Shown piece by piece: positions 18,903 through 28,883 of a DNA stretch of 64,000 nucleotides (positions are counted from its first letter, which is position 1; every line of letters begins with the position of its first letter). The notes beneath the pieces are model-generated. The model was not told the origin of the DNA, made no database searches, and was given only the letters and a program-made list of their open reading frames with translations. Source of the stretch: DASVCS01 sp036381495 (GTDB taxonomy: Bacteria; Gemmatimonadota; Gemmatimonadetes; Longimicrobiales; RSA9); NCBI GenBank assembly GCA_036381495.1, contig DASVCS010000159.1, forward strand, positions 1 to 64,000, written 5' to 3'. The position numbers were made by a program, and so were the translations under genes.

Positions 18903-21900
18903 TCAGTACCCCCATTCGCGGAAGAGGAAGAAGCCGCGGATCGTGCCTCCGGCGAGGGTCGGATCGAGGCCGAACGAGGGGAACCGTGCGAAGCGGTTCT
19001 CGAAGAAGAGCTCCGCCGTCCAGGTGGGCCGCAACCGCCATTCGAGGTGCATGCCCCAATCGTCGTCGACGCCGCCGCGGGTACTGAGGCGCTTGTTCAT
19101 CGAAACGAAGAGGTTGTCGCCCAGCAGGTAGCGGCCGACCTCGACCTGCTGGCGCGCGAAGGCGGAGCGGAGGTCGACCGCGCCGATGTCGGCCGCGGAC
19201 GCGCCCTGCCATTCCGTGATGGCGAAGTAATCGAAGACGCCGAGGTCCGCGATGAAGCTCTGGAGCCCCGCCGCGGCGTAGCCGACGATCGATGTCGCGA
19301 GCAACGCCTCGCCGCGGCCGAGGGCATCGAGCGTCCGGTTGAGCTGGCGGTTCTCCGCCCCGCCGAGCGCGTAAGCGGCCTGTCCGAAGAGGACGTAGCT
19401 GAGGAGGTCCGACTCGCTGATCGGCGGCTCGGCATCGCTGCGCAGTGCGACAGCCGGATTCTGGAGCGTCCCCGTGACCACCGCCTCGATGTCCAGCGGG
19501 CCGCTGGCGAGGCGGACGCGATAGACCGCCGTGATGTTCAGGATCGGATTGATGCCGGGGATCCCGGCGAACTCGACGGTTCCGCCGCTGACGGTGAAGC
19601 GCCGCACCTGGATCCCCTCCGCCGCGGCGAGGTCGTAGTAGCCCCGGATCGCGTTCAGCGTCCCGGTCAACTGGAGATCGCCGGTGCGGCGGTCGTAGTC
19701 GATCTGCACCTCGCCCGCGAGTTCGACATCGAGATTGCGGCCACGGAGCCAGGTGTCGCGACCCACCGTGAGTTGAACGCTGTCCACGACCAGGTTCCGC
19801 AGAAACGGGTTGGCGGCGGCGGGCAACACCGGCTCGACGGCGAAGACGGCCGTGTCGACGAGCAGCGGGTCGTCGAGCGCGACGATCTGGTGCATGCGCC
19901 AGACCTCGTCGAGGTGGAGCACGCCGCGGTCCACGCGCAGCCGGCCCGTGATCACGGGCCGGCTGTACCGGCCGCCGAGCCGGAGCTCCCCCGTCCCGAC
20001 CATCTCGACATCCTGCCGATTCGCGGCCACGAACTCGCTCGTTCGCAGCGTCAGATCGAACCGCGGATCGTTCAACGGGAGGAAGGTCAGCGTCCCCGTC
20101 AGCTCCGCGCGGCCGTCCTCCCGGCTGCGCGCGCTCAACGCGACCTCGACGACCTGCTCGTCACGCACGCTGAGCGTTCCCGTGATGTCGCGGTAACGTA
20201 CGCCCGAGGCCGACCACGTGGCCGCGCCGTCCGTCAGCGTCAACCGTCCGCCGAGCACGGGGTCGACGGTTGTGCCGGCAACCGTCACGACGCCGTCGAG
20301 AGCGCCTCCGACATCCCGGAATCCGTCGGTGAGCGTGGCAAGGATCGCCACCGGGAACGCCTGCGCGCGGACCTCGAAACCGAGCGGCTCGGCCAGCCGC
20401 CGCCGCGCGACCGGCGTCAGCCGGAGGTCCAGCGGGATGCTGCCGCCGCCCTCCAGGATCGGCCGGCCGGCATAACGTGCCTCGAGCTGCGCTTCCAGGA
20501 GGCGGTCCGCGTAATCGAGCCGCACGTCCAGACGATCCAGATGCGTATCCGCGAAGCTCAGCTCGGAGAAGGCCAGCTCGGCGGAGAATCGTGGAGCGAG
20601 GGCCGTGCCGGTCACCTGGATGCGACCCGTGAGCATTGCCTGCGCCCGGGCCGCCATGTCCGTCGAGTCGCGGAACGCGAAGAGCGGCAGACGCTGGATG
20701 TCGATACGGAACGCGGCGGGGAGCGGCGGCTCGGTGAGTCCGCGCGGTTCGCTGCGCCAGGGGATGCGTCCGGCGACGCGGACCCGGCCAGCGCCGTCGG
20801 CGCGGGAGATGAGCATTTCATCGACCTGGATGCCGTGGCGGCCGATGTGGATCCAGGACGGCTCGATGAGCGCCCAGCGGCCGCGGTGCGTGTCTGCGGA
20901 GGCCTCGTGGAGGCGCAGCTCGAGGCCGGTACTGTCCGGCCGGAACTCGCCGGCGAGGCGGTAATCCGATGGCTCGGGCTCCGTGGCGTGGACATCGACC
21001 GTGAGTCGGCCGCCGGCGGTGCCGAAGTCGGTCTCGAGGGTCGCGGAGGCCAGGCGCCGGCCGTAGACGGCGAAGGTGTCGGCGGCGGCGGCGAGGTGGA
21101 AGCGGGCGGTGTCGGTGCCGATGTGGCTTGCGGCAAAGCGGAGGCCCGCGTGACGCGCCGTGACGGCGCTGACCATGAGGTCCTGGAGGCGCGCAATGCC
21201 GTCGGCCGCGAGGTCGCCGGTCGAGCCTTGGAGGCGTGCCTCGACGTGCCCGGCGCCTGCGAGTCGAGCGCGGGAGCCCGGTTCGACCGCGATGTCGGGG
21301 GCATCCGGGAAGAGGACGGTCCGCCAGACATCGAGCGAATCGGCGTCGAGGCGCAGTTCGAGCGTGTCGCGTTGTCCGGCGGTGATGCCGAGTCCGCCGC
21401 GCGCGGCGAGGCGGCCGCCGGGGAAGTCGAGCGACAAGGTGTCGACGCGGGCGATGCCGTCCTCGAGTTCGAGCCCGATGACGCCGCCGGTGAGCGCGGC
21501 GCCGCCGATGCGCGCGGAGTCGACGTCGATGCGGATGCCGGCGCGCATCGAGTCGAGCGCCACGCCCTCGCCCTCGAGTCGGAAGCGCGCGTCGACCGCG
21601 GTTTCCGGCAGACCGTCGATCAGCTCATCGAGTCGGGACGCGATGAAACGTCCCTCCGCCGCGTATCGCGGTTCGGGGCGCGTGAGGTCGGCGCGGCCGG
21701 TGAGCTCGACGCGGCCGCCCGATGTCGTGAGATCCGCGTTCACGACGAGGTCCGCGGGCGTGCCGCGGACCGTGATCGGTCCGTACGCCTCGCCGCGAAA
21801 CCGCTCGAGCACGGGGAACGCGGCAGCGAGCGCGTCGAGCGTCACGGACCGCGCCATGAGTTCCGCATCCAGCGCCGTCCGCTTCCCGGTCCGCGAGAAC

Positions 21901-23366
21901 GTGCCGCCTCCTTCGAAGGTCGACATCGGCCCCTCCGCCGCGCGATGGTTGACCGTGGCGGTGAAGCGGACGCCACGATCCAGGCGGCCCGTGGCCCGGA
22001 CCCGTCCCGAGAGCGTTCCCCGCCCCTGGAACTCGGGATGCAGTGCGGTGACCAGGTCGAGCTCGAGGCGCGCGACATCCGCCTCGAACGCTTGGACGCC
22101 GTACGGCGGACGCAGGTCCACGGTCCCGCTCCAGCGGATGGCCGATGATGCTCGCGGCGCGCCCGCGCGCACCAGCCGGAGCGCGCCGCGCGTCGAGAGC
22201 GAGGAGAGCGGCCCCTCGACCTCGACGGTTCCGACCATCAGGCCCTCGACGGGCAGGTCGACAGGGAGGACCTCTTCGAGCAGTTCGAGGTTGAGCGGCG
22301 AAGCGCGCAGCGACACCTGCGTGAAGTACAGGGTGTCGCCGGTCACGATACCGAACGTGCCGGCCACTTCCGTGCCGGGCGCTCGCAGGTGCGCATCCTG
22401 CGCGAGCCAGAGCGTCCCCGTCGGCTGGGACTGTATGCGGAACACGAGGTTGCCGCCACCTTCGTCCGGGAGTGGCGGATAGAGCCATTGCAGATCGCCG
22501 AACGCGACCTGGTCGCCCTCGACGCGGATGTCGATGGTCGTCCGCTCCTCGCCCGTGTTGACGCGGCCGAGCGCGGACCCGTACGTCGCCGGGAGGCGGA
22601 ACCGCTCGACATCGAACGCAATGACGGAGTCCCGGATCGTGACCTCGCTGCGGAGGTCGCGCAGGTCGAAGGGGTCCTCCCAGATGTAGCCGCGGGTCGA
22701 GAGCGAGGTGACGTCGAAGAACTTTCCCTCCTCGACCGGGCTCTCCCACAGGACCTGGGCGAGCGCCGCATCGACGTCTTCGAAGCGCAGCTCGCGCACG
22801 GTGCCGCCCGGAACCCGGCGCAGGATCAGCCGCGCGGTGTCATCCGGCTCGACCGGCTCACCGGGATCGGGCTCCCACGGCGTGCGGATGACGAACACGC
22901 CGTCGTGGATGCGGACGTCGTCGAATCGGATCAGGCGGTCCGGCCCGTCATCCGGTGTCGTGTCGGCGAAGAGTTCCTCGTAGTTCCAGAGCGTGTCGCC
23001 GGGGAGCCGTTCGATGACGACCTCGGGGCCGTAGATCGAGACGCGGTCGAAGACGAAGCGGCCGCCGACGAGGTCGATGATGTCGTAGCCCAGCTGGATG
23101 CTGTCGGCGCGCAGGAACGGCCGTCCCTGCGGGTCCGCGATCGAGACGTCGTGCAGCTTCGCGCCGCCGAGCAGGCCCTCGCTGGTGATCCGGCGCACGC
23201 GCAGCTCGCCTTGGACCTGATCCTCGAACCGTCGGAGGACCAGGCGGCCGACGCGCTCGACGCCGGGCTGCGTGCGGGTGAGCACGAGGAAGAGCACCAC
23301 CGCGAGGAGGAGCCCGATGGCCAGTCCGAGCAGGACGTATCCGGCGACCCGTGCCTGGCGGCCCAC
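18903..23366 (-). CDS. tamB: Translocation and assembly module protein TamB (DUF490)
   Basis: A 1487-residue protein with one N-terminal membrane helix (about residues 8-30), a long series of beta-strands without enzyme motifs, and the conserved C-terminal DUF490/TamB domain (about 1130-1487: LQLTGTLNAIRGYYDL, then LLSYVLFGQAAYALGG). TamB is a hydrophobic-groove bridge across the periplasm that serves outer-membrane protein assembly and phospholipid transport. The GTG start at 23366 follows the tamA stop by one base, so the pair is translationally coupled. The end WGY is a typical outer-membrane-facing tail. It is the last gene of the minus-strand block. Confidence 0.95.
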   Translation of the reverse strand: MGRQARVAGYVLLGLAIGLLLAVVLFLVLTRTQPGVERVGRLVLRRFEDQVQGELRVRRITSEGLLGGAKLHDVSIADPQGRPFLRADSIQLGYDIIDLVGGRFVFDRVSIYGPEVVIERLPGDTLWNYEELFADTTPDDGPDRLIRFDDVRIHDGVFVIRTPWEPDPGEPVEPDDTARLILRRVPGGTVRELRFEDVDAALAQVLWESPVEEGKFFDVTSLSTRGYIWEDPFDLRDLRSEVTIRDSVIAFDVERFRLPATYGSALGRVNTGEERTTIDIRVEGDQVAFGDLQWLYPPLPDEGGGNLVFRIQSQPTGTLWLAQDAHLRAPGTEVAGTFGIVTGDTLYFTQVSLRASPLNLELLEEVLPVDLPVEGLMVGTVEVEGPLSSLSTRGALRLVRAGAPRASSAIRWSGTVDLRPPYGVQAFEADVARLELDLVTALHPEFQGRGTLSGRVRATGRLDRGVRFTATVNHRAAEGPMSTFEGGGTFSRTGKRTALDAELMARSVTLDALAAAFPVLERFRGEAYGPITVRGTPADLVVNADLTTSGGRVELTGRADLTRPEPRYAAEGRFIASRLDELIDGLPETAVDARFRLEGEGVALDSMRAGIRIDVDSARIGGAALTGGVIGLELEDGIARVDTLSLDFPGGRLAARGGLGITAGQRDTLELRLDADSLDVWRTVLFPDAPDIAVEPGSRARLAGAGHVEARLQGSTGDLAADGIARLQDLMVSAVTARHAGLRFAASHIGTDTARFHLAAAADTFAVYGRRLASATLETDFGTAGGRLTVDVHATEPEPSDYRLAGEFRPDSTGLELRLHEASADTHRGRWALIEPSWIHIGRHGIQVDEMLISRADGAGRVRVAGRIPWRSEPRGLTEPPLPAAFRIDIQRLPLFAFRDSTDMAARAQAMLTGRIQVTGTALAPRFSAELAFSELSFADTHLDRLDVRLDYADRLLEAQLEARYAGRPILEGGGSIPLDLRLTPVARRRLAEPLGFEVRAQAFPVAILATLTDGFRDVGGALDGVVTVAGTTVDPVLGGRLTLTDGAATWSASGVRYRDITGTLSVRDEQVVEVALSARSREDGRAELTGTLTFLPLNDPRFDLTLRTSEFVAANRQDVEMVGTGELRLGGRYSRPVITGRLRVDRGVLHLDEVWRMHQIVALDDPLLVDTAVFAVEPVLPAAANPFLRNLVVDSVQLTVGRDTWLRGRNLDVELAGEVQIDYDRRTGDLQLTGTLNAIRGYYDLAAAEGIQVRRFTVSGGTVEFAGIPGINPILNITAVYRVRLASGPLDIEAVVTGTLQNPAVALRSDAEPPISESDLLSYVLFGQAAYALGGAENRQLNRTLDALGRGEALLATSIVGYAAAGLQSFIADLGVFDYFAITEWQGASAADIGAVDLRSAFARQQVEVGRYLLGDNLFVSMNKRLSTRGGVDDDWGMHLEWRLRPTWTAELFFENRFARFPSFGLDPTLAGGTIRGFFLFREWGY

Positions 23367-23367
23367 G

Positions 23368-25620
23368 TCAGAACGCCTGCCCGATCGAGAAGTGGAACTG
23401 GAGCCGTTCGTGGAAGCGGGTGTCCGGCTCCCACGAAACGAGCTGCTGCTGCGGGTAGAGCGTCGTTCCGTCCTCGTCGCTCACGAGGAGCGGGAGCGGC
23501 TGAGCGCCCGCCGGGCGGTAGCCGACGTCGAGGCGAATCGGGCCGATCGGGCTGTGGTAACGAATCCCCACGCCCGGCGTGAAGACGACGTCTTCAATGT
23601 CGACCGCGTCCTCGTCCTGCCAGACCTGGCCGAAGTCGACGAACGCCGCGCCGCGCCACTTGTCCCCGACCAACGGGAAGCGGATCTCGGCGTTGCCCTC
23701 GATGAGCACGCTACCGCCGACCGGTCGTGGAGTGAATTCCCCGGGCTGTTGCTCGGCGAGCACGCCGGCATCGCAGACGAGATCCCGGATCTCTTCGGGC
23801 GTACAGCCGTACCAGGGGACATCGAGGCTGGTGTTCGGCGTGGCGAGCACCGATTCATCCACCACCAGCACCTTCGGTCCAAGACGGAACTGGCCGAATC
23901 CTCTCACGCTGTTCGCGCCCCCGGCGAAGAACCGCTTCTGCGGGTTGAGCCCGAGGAGGTCGGCATCGCCCGTGCCCTCGAACGCACGCGCCCATCCCGG
24001 CCGGAGATGGCTGGCAAGGACCACGCCGGACGCGAGCCGGCGATACCAGCTAAGGTCCCCGACCCACCGCGTGTAGGCGAAGTCCGACCCGGTCCAGCCG
24101 GCGGCGTACTCGGCATCGAGCTGCAAGGTGTACCCGGCGGTCGGCGTGAACGGCGAGTTCGACCGATCGCGAACGAAGGTCAGTGCGACGGGCGCGAGCC
24201 AGTGGGATGTCCGGAGCGTCCCGATCTGCTCCGCACCGCATGCGATGAAGTTGATGCAGAAGAAGAGCTCGTTGCTGGATTCCAGCCGCGTCAGCTCGGG
24301 ACGGTACCCGAGTGCCAGCGATGTCCGGGAGCCGAGTGAGCGCGTCACCGTGATGTGGCCGCCCCGCGCGTTTCTCACGAAGATCTCGGGGAAGCTCCGT
24401 CGCTCGATCAGAAGCCCGATCCCCAGCGTGTTCCGCGGCCCCAGGAACCAGGGCTGCGTGAAGTCCGCAGTCAGCAGCCCGCTGAGTTCGCCGTAGATCC
24501 CCGTCCCGGTGTCGCCACACGGGAAATCGCCGCCCAGCCTGCGCGTCAGGACGTTGGCCACGCGGGCCCGGAGCTGAAGCCGTCGCGCGCCGCCGAGAAA
24601 GTTGCGGCTCGCCCACTGCCCCTCGGCGTTCACGCAATCCATCTCGTTGACCCCGGCGCCCACGCGAACACGATGGATATCACCTTCGTTCACCTGCACC
24701 CGGATCGGGATGATGCTGTCCGGACCCGCATCCAGTAGCGGCTGGATGGATGCGTGAGTGAAGACATCCAGCCCGAAGAGGTTGGTCTGGCTGCGGAGCA
24801 ACTCGTCCCGCCGGTACGGCTGGCCCTCGTGGAACGTGAGCAGGCGGCGGATCACGTCGTCCGAGACCTGCCGGTTGCCCGTGATCTCGACCTCGCCGAA
24901 GCGTGCGGGCGTGCCCGGGATGACCTCGAAGCGGACCTGCGCTTCGAGCGGCGAGGCGGCCGGGATGGTGTAGCCGGAGAGAACTTCGGCGTGCGGGTAG
25001 CCGTTGTTCCGCAGAGCGTTGGCGAGCGAATCCCGGGTGGCCTCGAGCATCGGGAGACTGAGCGGCGCCCCCACCTGCAACGGCAGGCTGCCGGCGGAAT
25101 CCGGATCGAAGATACCGACCGTGCCGGAGATGTCGAGCGAGATGACGCGCACGGGACGTCCCTCGTCGATGTGGAAGACGATGCGCACGGCGCCGGCATC
25201 ATCGTCCAGCGCAACGGTATCCGCGATGACGGCGACTTCGCGATAACCGCGCCGGGAGTAGAAGAGACGGATGCGCAGCTCGTCCGCCTGGAGCGTCACG
25301 TCATCGACGTAATGGCGTTCCTTGCCGGCGCCGAACAGGCAGAGGAGCCCGAGGATGCGGCACTCCGTCTCGCGCGAAGCGATCGCGGCACGGAGCGCGT
25401 TCTCATCGAAGGTCGTGGCGCCTTCGAAGCGCAGATCGACCAACTCCGGGCGAAATCCCACGCCCTGGCGGGCATGGAGTGCCGCGGGCCACAGCGCGAG
25501 GCCCACGATCGCCGCCGACAGAGCGCGCCGGCCGCGGCGCTGCCATGGCGTCCCGCCGCGCTGGCGCCGCGCCCGGCGGCGCACCCCCCTGCGACCGTCG
25601 CCGTCACCCGAGCGAGACAC
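23368..25620 (-). CDS. Omp85 family outer-membrane protein, TamA-like (POTRA plus beta-barrel)
   Basis: A 750-residue exported protein. The GTG at 25620 has GGAG about nine bases upstream and lies two bases after the phosphoesterase stop; a longer frame exists but would overlap that gene. After a basic N-terminus and hydrophobic segment (LSAAIVGLALWPAALHA), residues about 65-380 hold POTRA repeats (for example FEGATTFDENALRAAI and GEVEITGNRQVSDDVIRRLL). Residues about 400-750 form a 16-strand-type barrel with GARRLQLRARVANV, RGFGQFRLGPKV and a final FHFSIGQAF ending in Phe, the usual BamA/TamA terminal signal. Fusion of its operon to tamB makes TamA the likelier identity; BamA cannot be fully excluded. 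Confidence 0.9.
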   Translation of the reverse strand: MSRSGDGDGRRGVRRRARRQRGGTPWQRRGRRALSAAIVGLALWPAALHARQGVGFRPELVDLRFEGATTFDENALRAAIASRETECRILGLLCLFGAGKERHYVDDVTLQADELRIRLFYSRRGYREVAVIADTVALDDDAGAVRIVFHIDEGRPVRVISLDISGTVGIFDPDSAGSLPLQVGAPLSLPMLEATRDSLANALRNNGYPHAEVLSGYTIPAASPLEAQVRFEVIPGTPARFGEVEITGNRQVSDDVIRRLLTFHEGQPYRRDELLRSQTNLFGLDVFTHASIQPLLDAGPDSIIPIRVQVNEGDIHRVRVGAGVNEMDCVNAEGQWASRNFLGGARRLQLRARVANVLTRRLGGDFPCGDTGTGIYGELSGLLTADFTQPWFLGPRNTLGIGLLIERRSFPEIFVRNARGGHITVTRSLGSRTSLALGYRPELTRLESSNELFFCINFIACGAEQIGTLRTSHWLAPVALTFVRDRSNSPFTPTAGYTLQLDAEYAAGWTGSDFAYTRWVGDLSWYRRLASGVVLASHLRPGWARAFEGTGDADLLGLNPQKRFFAGGANSVRGFGQFRLGPKVLVVDESVLATPNTSLDVPWYGCTPEEIRDLVCDAGVLAEQQPGEFTPRPVGGSVLIEGNAEIRFPLVGDKWRGAAFVDFGQVWQDEDAVDIEDVVFTPGVGIRYHSPIGPIRLDVGYRPAGAQPLPLLVSDEDGTTLYPQQQLVSWEPDTRFHERLQFHFSIGQAF

Positions 25621-25622
25621 CG

Positions 25623-26525
25623 TCAATGCTCCAGGCCCCCGATGCCTCCGCCCGTCAGTCGTGCACCGGCCGTATCGGCGAGCCCACCATCCACCTCCCG
25701 GAAGTACCGGATCCCCGACCGAGGGAAGATATGGCGTCCCACGGGCGCGAAGCCGTGCGCATCGTCGAAGAACATGTAATGCGTGATGCGGATCCAATCA
25801 CTGCCGATCCGCACCAGGTTGAACGAGTTCTTTTCCCGCTCGCGGGCGCGGCCACGACGTGAGGTGCTCGTGCCGCACTGCACGATGATGATTCCGTGGT
25901 CGCGGTCGCGCCCGGGATAGACATCCAGCGAGTTGCCGATGTAGGCGCGGTGCAGGTGACCGCCCAGGATGAGATCGACGCGCAGGCGGGTGAAGCGGTC
26001 GATCGCACGCTTCGCGCCGGGCATGACCTGTCCGCCCTCGTAGTCCGGAGCGGGCGCGAAGTGGTGGTGCGCCACGAGGATGCGCGCGGCATGCGCGGGC
26101 GCCGAGCGCCACGCCTCGGCGCAGAAGGCGAGCTGGTCGCCATCGATGCGGCCATTGGTGATGGCACGAAGCGGTGCCGTCGAGTTGAGCCCCACGATCA
26201 CGGCATCGTCCCGGCGCAGTACGGTGTCGAGTTCGTCTGAGATGTACTCCCGATACAGAGCATAAGGCGAAAAGATCCGCTCCGCGACGCGATAGAGCGG
26301 GACGTCGTGATTGCCGGGCACCACGACGATCGGCACAGGAGGGAGCCGGTCGAGGAACTGTCGCGCGGCGTGGAACTGCTCCCGTTTCGCTCGCTGGGTG
26401 AAATCGCCGCTCGCGACGATGACATCGGGTTCGAGCGCCGCCGCGGCTTCGAGCAGGGCTTCGCCGACGCGCGGGACGTACACGTCGCCGAAATGGAGAT
26501 CGGAGATGTGCAGCAGCGTCAACAT
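25623..26525 (-). CDS. Calcineurin-like metallophosphoesterase
   Basis: A 300-residue enzyme. The start MLTLLHISDLHFGD at 26525 has GAGGTGA upstream. Metal motifs appear in order: DLHFG (D9-H11), ASGDFTQ, GNHD (near 84) and GGHLH (near 202), defining class III cyclic-nucleotide-phosphodiesterase/calcineurin phosphoesterases such as CpdA. No signal peptide is seen, so it is cytoplasmic. Substrate is unknown. It starts 7 bases after the tsaD stop and ends 2 bases before tamA, within the minus-strand block. Confidence 0.9.
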   Translation of the reverse strand: MLTLLHISDLHFGDVYVPRVGEALLEAAAALEPDVIVASGDFTQRAKREQFHAARQFLDRLPPVPIVVVPGNHDVPLYRVAERIFSPYALYREYISDELDTVLRRDDAVIVGLNSTAPLRAITNGRIDGDQLAFCAEAWRSAPAHAARILVAHHHFAPAPDYEGGQVMPGAKRAIDRFTRLRVDLILGGHLHRAYIGNSLDVYPGRDRDHGIIIVQCGTSTSRRGRAREREKNSFNLVRIGSDWIRITHYMFFDDAHGFAPVGRHIFPRSGIRYFREVDGGLADTAGARLTGGGIGGLEH

Positions 26526-26532
26526 GCGGAGC

Positions 26533-27582
26533 TCACCTCGCGAGCCCCGGGAACGGCAGGTCCGGGCGCGCCGTGACGTCGAGGCCGGCGGTCTCGCCAC
26601 GGCCGAAATGGAAGAGCGCGGCGCGCGCGATCATCGCGCCGTTGTCCGTGGCCAGCCGTGGCGTGGGGTGGAACAGACGGCCGCCCTCGCCGAGCGCCGC
26701 GGCGAGGGCGGAGCGCAGGGCGGCACTGGCGGCAACGCCGCCGCCGATCAGGACGCGGCGGCACCGTTTCGCCTCGACGGCGCGCATGGTCTTGGCCACG
26801 AGTACGTCGACGGCCGCCGCCTGGAACGCTGCGGCGAGGTTCGCGGTCTCGGCAGCCAGGCGCCCCGCCGCCTCGAGCTCGCGCACGCGGTTCAGCACCG
26901 CGGTCTTGAGGCCGCTGAACGAGAAGTCGTAGTAATCGTCGTCGGTCTCACGCTGGTTCGCGGTGAGCATCGGGCGCGGGAGCGGGTGGGCGCGCGGGTC
27001 GCCCTCGCGGGCCGCGCGCTGGATGGCCGGCCCGCCGGGGTAACCGAGCTTCAGCAGGCGCGCCACCTTGTCGAAGGCCTCGCCCACGGCGTCGTCGCGC
27101 GTCGCACCCAGCAATTCGTACCGGCCCCACGCGGGCACCCAGAGCAGGAGGGTGTGGCCGCCGGAGACGAGCAGCGCCACGAACGGCGGCTCCGCGGCCG
27201 GGTCCTCGATGTTGGCAGCGAAGAGGTGCGCCTCCATGTGGTGCACGGCGACCAGCGGCCGGCCGAGCGCGTACGCGGCCGATTTCGCCCAGCTCAGCCC
27301 CACGAGGAGCGCGCCGATCAGGCCGGGACCCGCCGTAGCGGCGAAGACGTCGATCTCTTCGAGGGTGATCCCCGCCTCGTCGAGGGCGCCGTCGACGACG
27401 CGGGTGATCCGGCGCAGGTGCGCGCGCGAGGCGAGTTCCGGAACCACGCCGCCGTACACTCTGTGGACATCCTGCGAGAGGATGACGTGGCCGAGCACTT
27501 CCCGCTCGCCGCGCAGAACCGCGGCGGAGGTCTCATCACACGATGTCTCGATCCCGAGGATCACCGGCGGACGCGCGGTCAA
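26533..27582 (-). CDS. tsaD: tRNA N6-threonylcarbamoyladenosine transferase TsaD
   Basis: A 349-residue protein with the Kae1/TsaD ASKHA fold: ILGIETSCDETSAAV at the start, the metal motif HMEAH (115-119), LLVSGGHTLL, and GGGVAASAALR. With TsaB, TsaC and TsaE it makes t6A37 on ANN-decoding tRNAs in the cytoplasm. The start is TTG at 27582, overlapping the YbbR stop (TTGA), a sign of translational coupling. TsaB and TsaC genes are not in the window. Confidence 0.97.
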   Translation of the reverse strand: MTARPPVILGIETSCDETSAAVLRGEREVLGHVILSQDVHRVYGGVVPELASRAHLRRITRVVDGALDEAGITLEEIDVFAATAGPGLIGALLVGLSWAKSAAYALGRPLVAVHHMEAHLFAANIEDPAAEPPFVALLVSGGHTLLLWVPAWGRYELLGATRDDAVGEAFDKVARLLKLGYPGGPAIQRAAREGDPRAHPLPRPMLTANQRETDDDYYDFSFSGLKTAVLNRVRELEAAGRLAAETANLAAAFQAAAVDVLVAKTMRAVEAKRCRRVLIGGGVAASAALRSALAAALGEGGRLFHPTPRLATDNGAMIARAALFHFGRGETAGLDVTARPDLPFPGLAR

Positions 27583-28304
27583 GGCTCGTCGCGCTCCGGC
27601 GCGGCGGTGGTCGTATCCGCTCCGAGCGTGTCGGGCGCCGCAGCCACGGGGATGAAGATGGCGATGCTGCGGGGGGCGAAGATCAGGTCCTGCAACCGCG
27701 TCGTGTCGATGCCGACCGTGAGGGCGGCGGGTCCGTTCACCTCGGCGAGGTCGACGGGGAAGAGCGGGACGGAATCCAGTGTGCGAAGCCGGTGCTCGGG
27801 ACCGCTCGCCCGCACGACCGGCGGATCGGCCCGCAACGGCCCCGTCAGCTCGAGCCCCGGCGGGAGCTGGCCGCGGGTCCGGATCGCGACCGGGACCAGC
27901 CGCGTGGTCAGGCGCTCGAACGTCAGCAAGACCGACGACGGCCGGACGTCCAGGATCCGCGCGCGCGGGAGGTCGCTGTCGAGCTGCACCAGCCGCGTCT
28001 CGAGCGGGACCAGCTCGGTCGAGTCCGTGACCTCGTCGATCAGCACGGTGACGTGTGGCCGCGTACCGGCGAGCTGGATCAGTTCACGGTAGGGGCCCGA
28101 GACCACCACGGTCGCGGTCGTCGGCGCGGGCGGTGCCGAGAGCCGCCACTCGGGGTCGTGTACGACGACCTCGATCGGCACGCCCGTGATCTCCGTGCGG
28201 ACCGTCCGCTCCGCCTGCACCAACGTCCAGAGGAGCACGGCCAGGAGCAGGGACGTCAGCTTCAGCGTCCAGTTGTGCACGACCATGCGCAAGAGCGTCC
28301 GCAT
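27579..28304 (-). CDS. YbbR-domain protein (CdaR-like)
   Basis: A 241-residue protein with a short cytoplasmic start, one membrane helix (residues about 12-30, WTLKLTSLLLAVLLWTLVQA) and two or three YbbR repeats outside (PIEVVVHDPEWRLS, TATVVVSGPYREL, ARILDVRPSSVLLTF). In Firmicutes YbbR/CdaR partners the diadenylate cyclase CdaA; no cyclase gene is adjacent here. The ATG at 28304 follows GAGGAGTAATCC, which includes the TAA of the upstream thioredoxin gene. The last 20 residues are Ala/Thr/Asp-rich. Confidence 0.85.
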   Translation of the reverse strand: MRTLLRMVVHNWTLKLTSLLLAVLLWTLVQAERTVRTEITGVPIEVVVHDPEWRLSAPPAPTTATVVVSGPYRELIQLAGTRPHVTVLIDEVTDSTELVPLETRLVQLDSDLPRARILDVRPSSVLLTFERLTTRLVPVAIRTRGQLPPGLELTGPLRADPPVVRASGPEHRLRTLDSVPLFPVDLAEVNGPAALTVGIDTTRLQDLIFAPRSIAIFIPVAAAPDTLGADTTTAAPERDEP

Positions 28305-28307
28305 GGA

Positions 28308-28868
28308 TTACTCCTCGAGGAGTTGGCGGAGCCGGTCGAGGTGGAGCGGGGCATCCCAGGGGAGCGGCCCCAGGACCTTGCCCACGATCTCTCCGTCCCG
28401 GCCGATGATGAAGGTGGTCGGGAGCCCCGTCACGCCGAACAGTCGCTGTACCCGGGCTTGCGGGTCGAGGAGGACGTCGAAGTCCAGGCCCCACTTATCG
28501 ACGAGCTTGCGGACGGAGCCATCGGCGGCGCTCAACGCCTCAATGCCGCCCGGCGCGGCGTCTACGCTGACCGCCACCACCTCGAGGCCCTGATCGTGCA
28601 ACTCCCGGTAGACGTGGTTCAGCGCAGGCATCTCCCAACGGCAGGGCGGACACCAGGTGGCCCACACGTTGAGCAGGACGACACGGCCGCGGAGCGAACG
28701 GAGCGAGACCGTATCGCCGGCGAGGGATGGGGCGGCGTAGGCCGGCGCGCGGTGCCCGGTCTCGGCGGGAGTGAACCGGTCGCGCTCGAGCCACCCGAGG
28801 ACCACCACCACGCCGATGCCCGCCAGGACGAGCGCCGTAAGCAGGCGGCTCCGCATTCGTTCGCCCAT
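28308..28868 (-). CDS. TlpA-like thiol-disulfide oxidoreductase
   Basis: A 186-residue protein with an N-terminal membrane anchor (about residues 8-26) and a periplasmic AhpC/TSA-thioredoxin domain. The active site is WCPPC (72-76), the ResA/TlpA/CcmG type, followed by a cis-Pro loop GVTGLPTTFIIGRDG. Such proteins reduce disulfides on apocytochrome c or other envelope proteins. No cytochrome-maturation gene is nearby, so the partner is unknown. The ATG at 28868 has GGAGAGGAACGG upstream. It sits 15 bases after the PASTA gene. Confidence 0.9.
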   Translation of the reverse strand: MGERMRSRLLTALVLAGIGVVVVLGWLERDRFTPAETGHRAPAYAAPSLAGDTVSLRSLRGRVVLLNVWATWCPPCRWEMPALNHVYRELHDQGLEVVAVSVDAAPGGIEALSAADGSVRKLVDKWGLDFDVLLDPQARVQRLFGVTGLPTTFIIGRDGEIVGKVLGPLPWDAPLHLDRLRQLLEE

Positions 28869-28883
28869 CCGTTCCTCTCCTCG

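Noticed and set aside
18729..22148. Plus-strand open frame of about 1140 codons opposite tamB
   Set aside because: Composition is that of an antisense high-GC frame; the minus strand holds a complete TamB.
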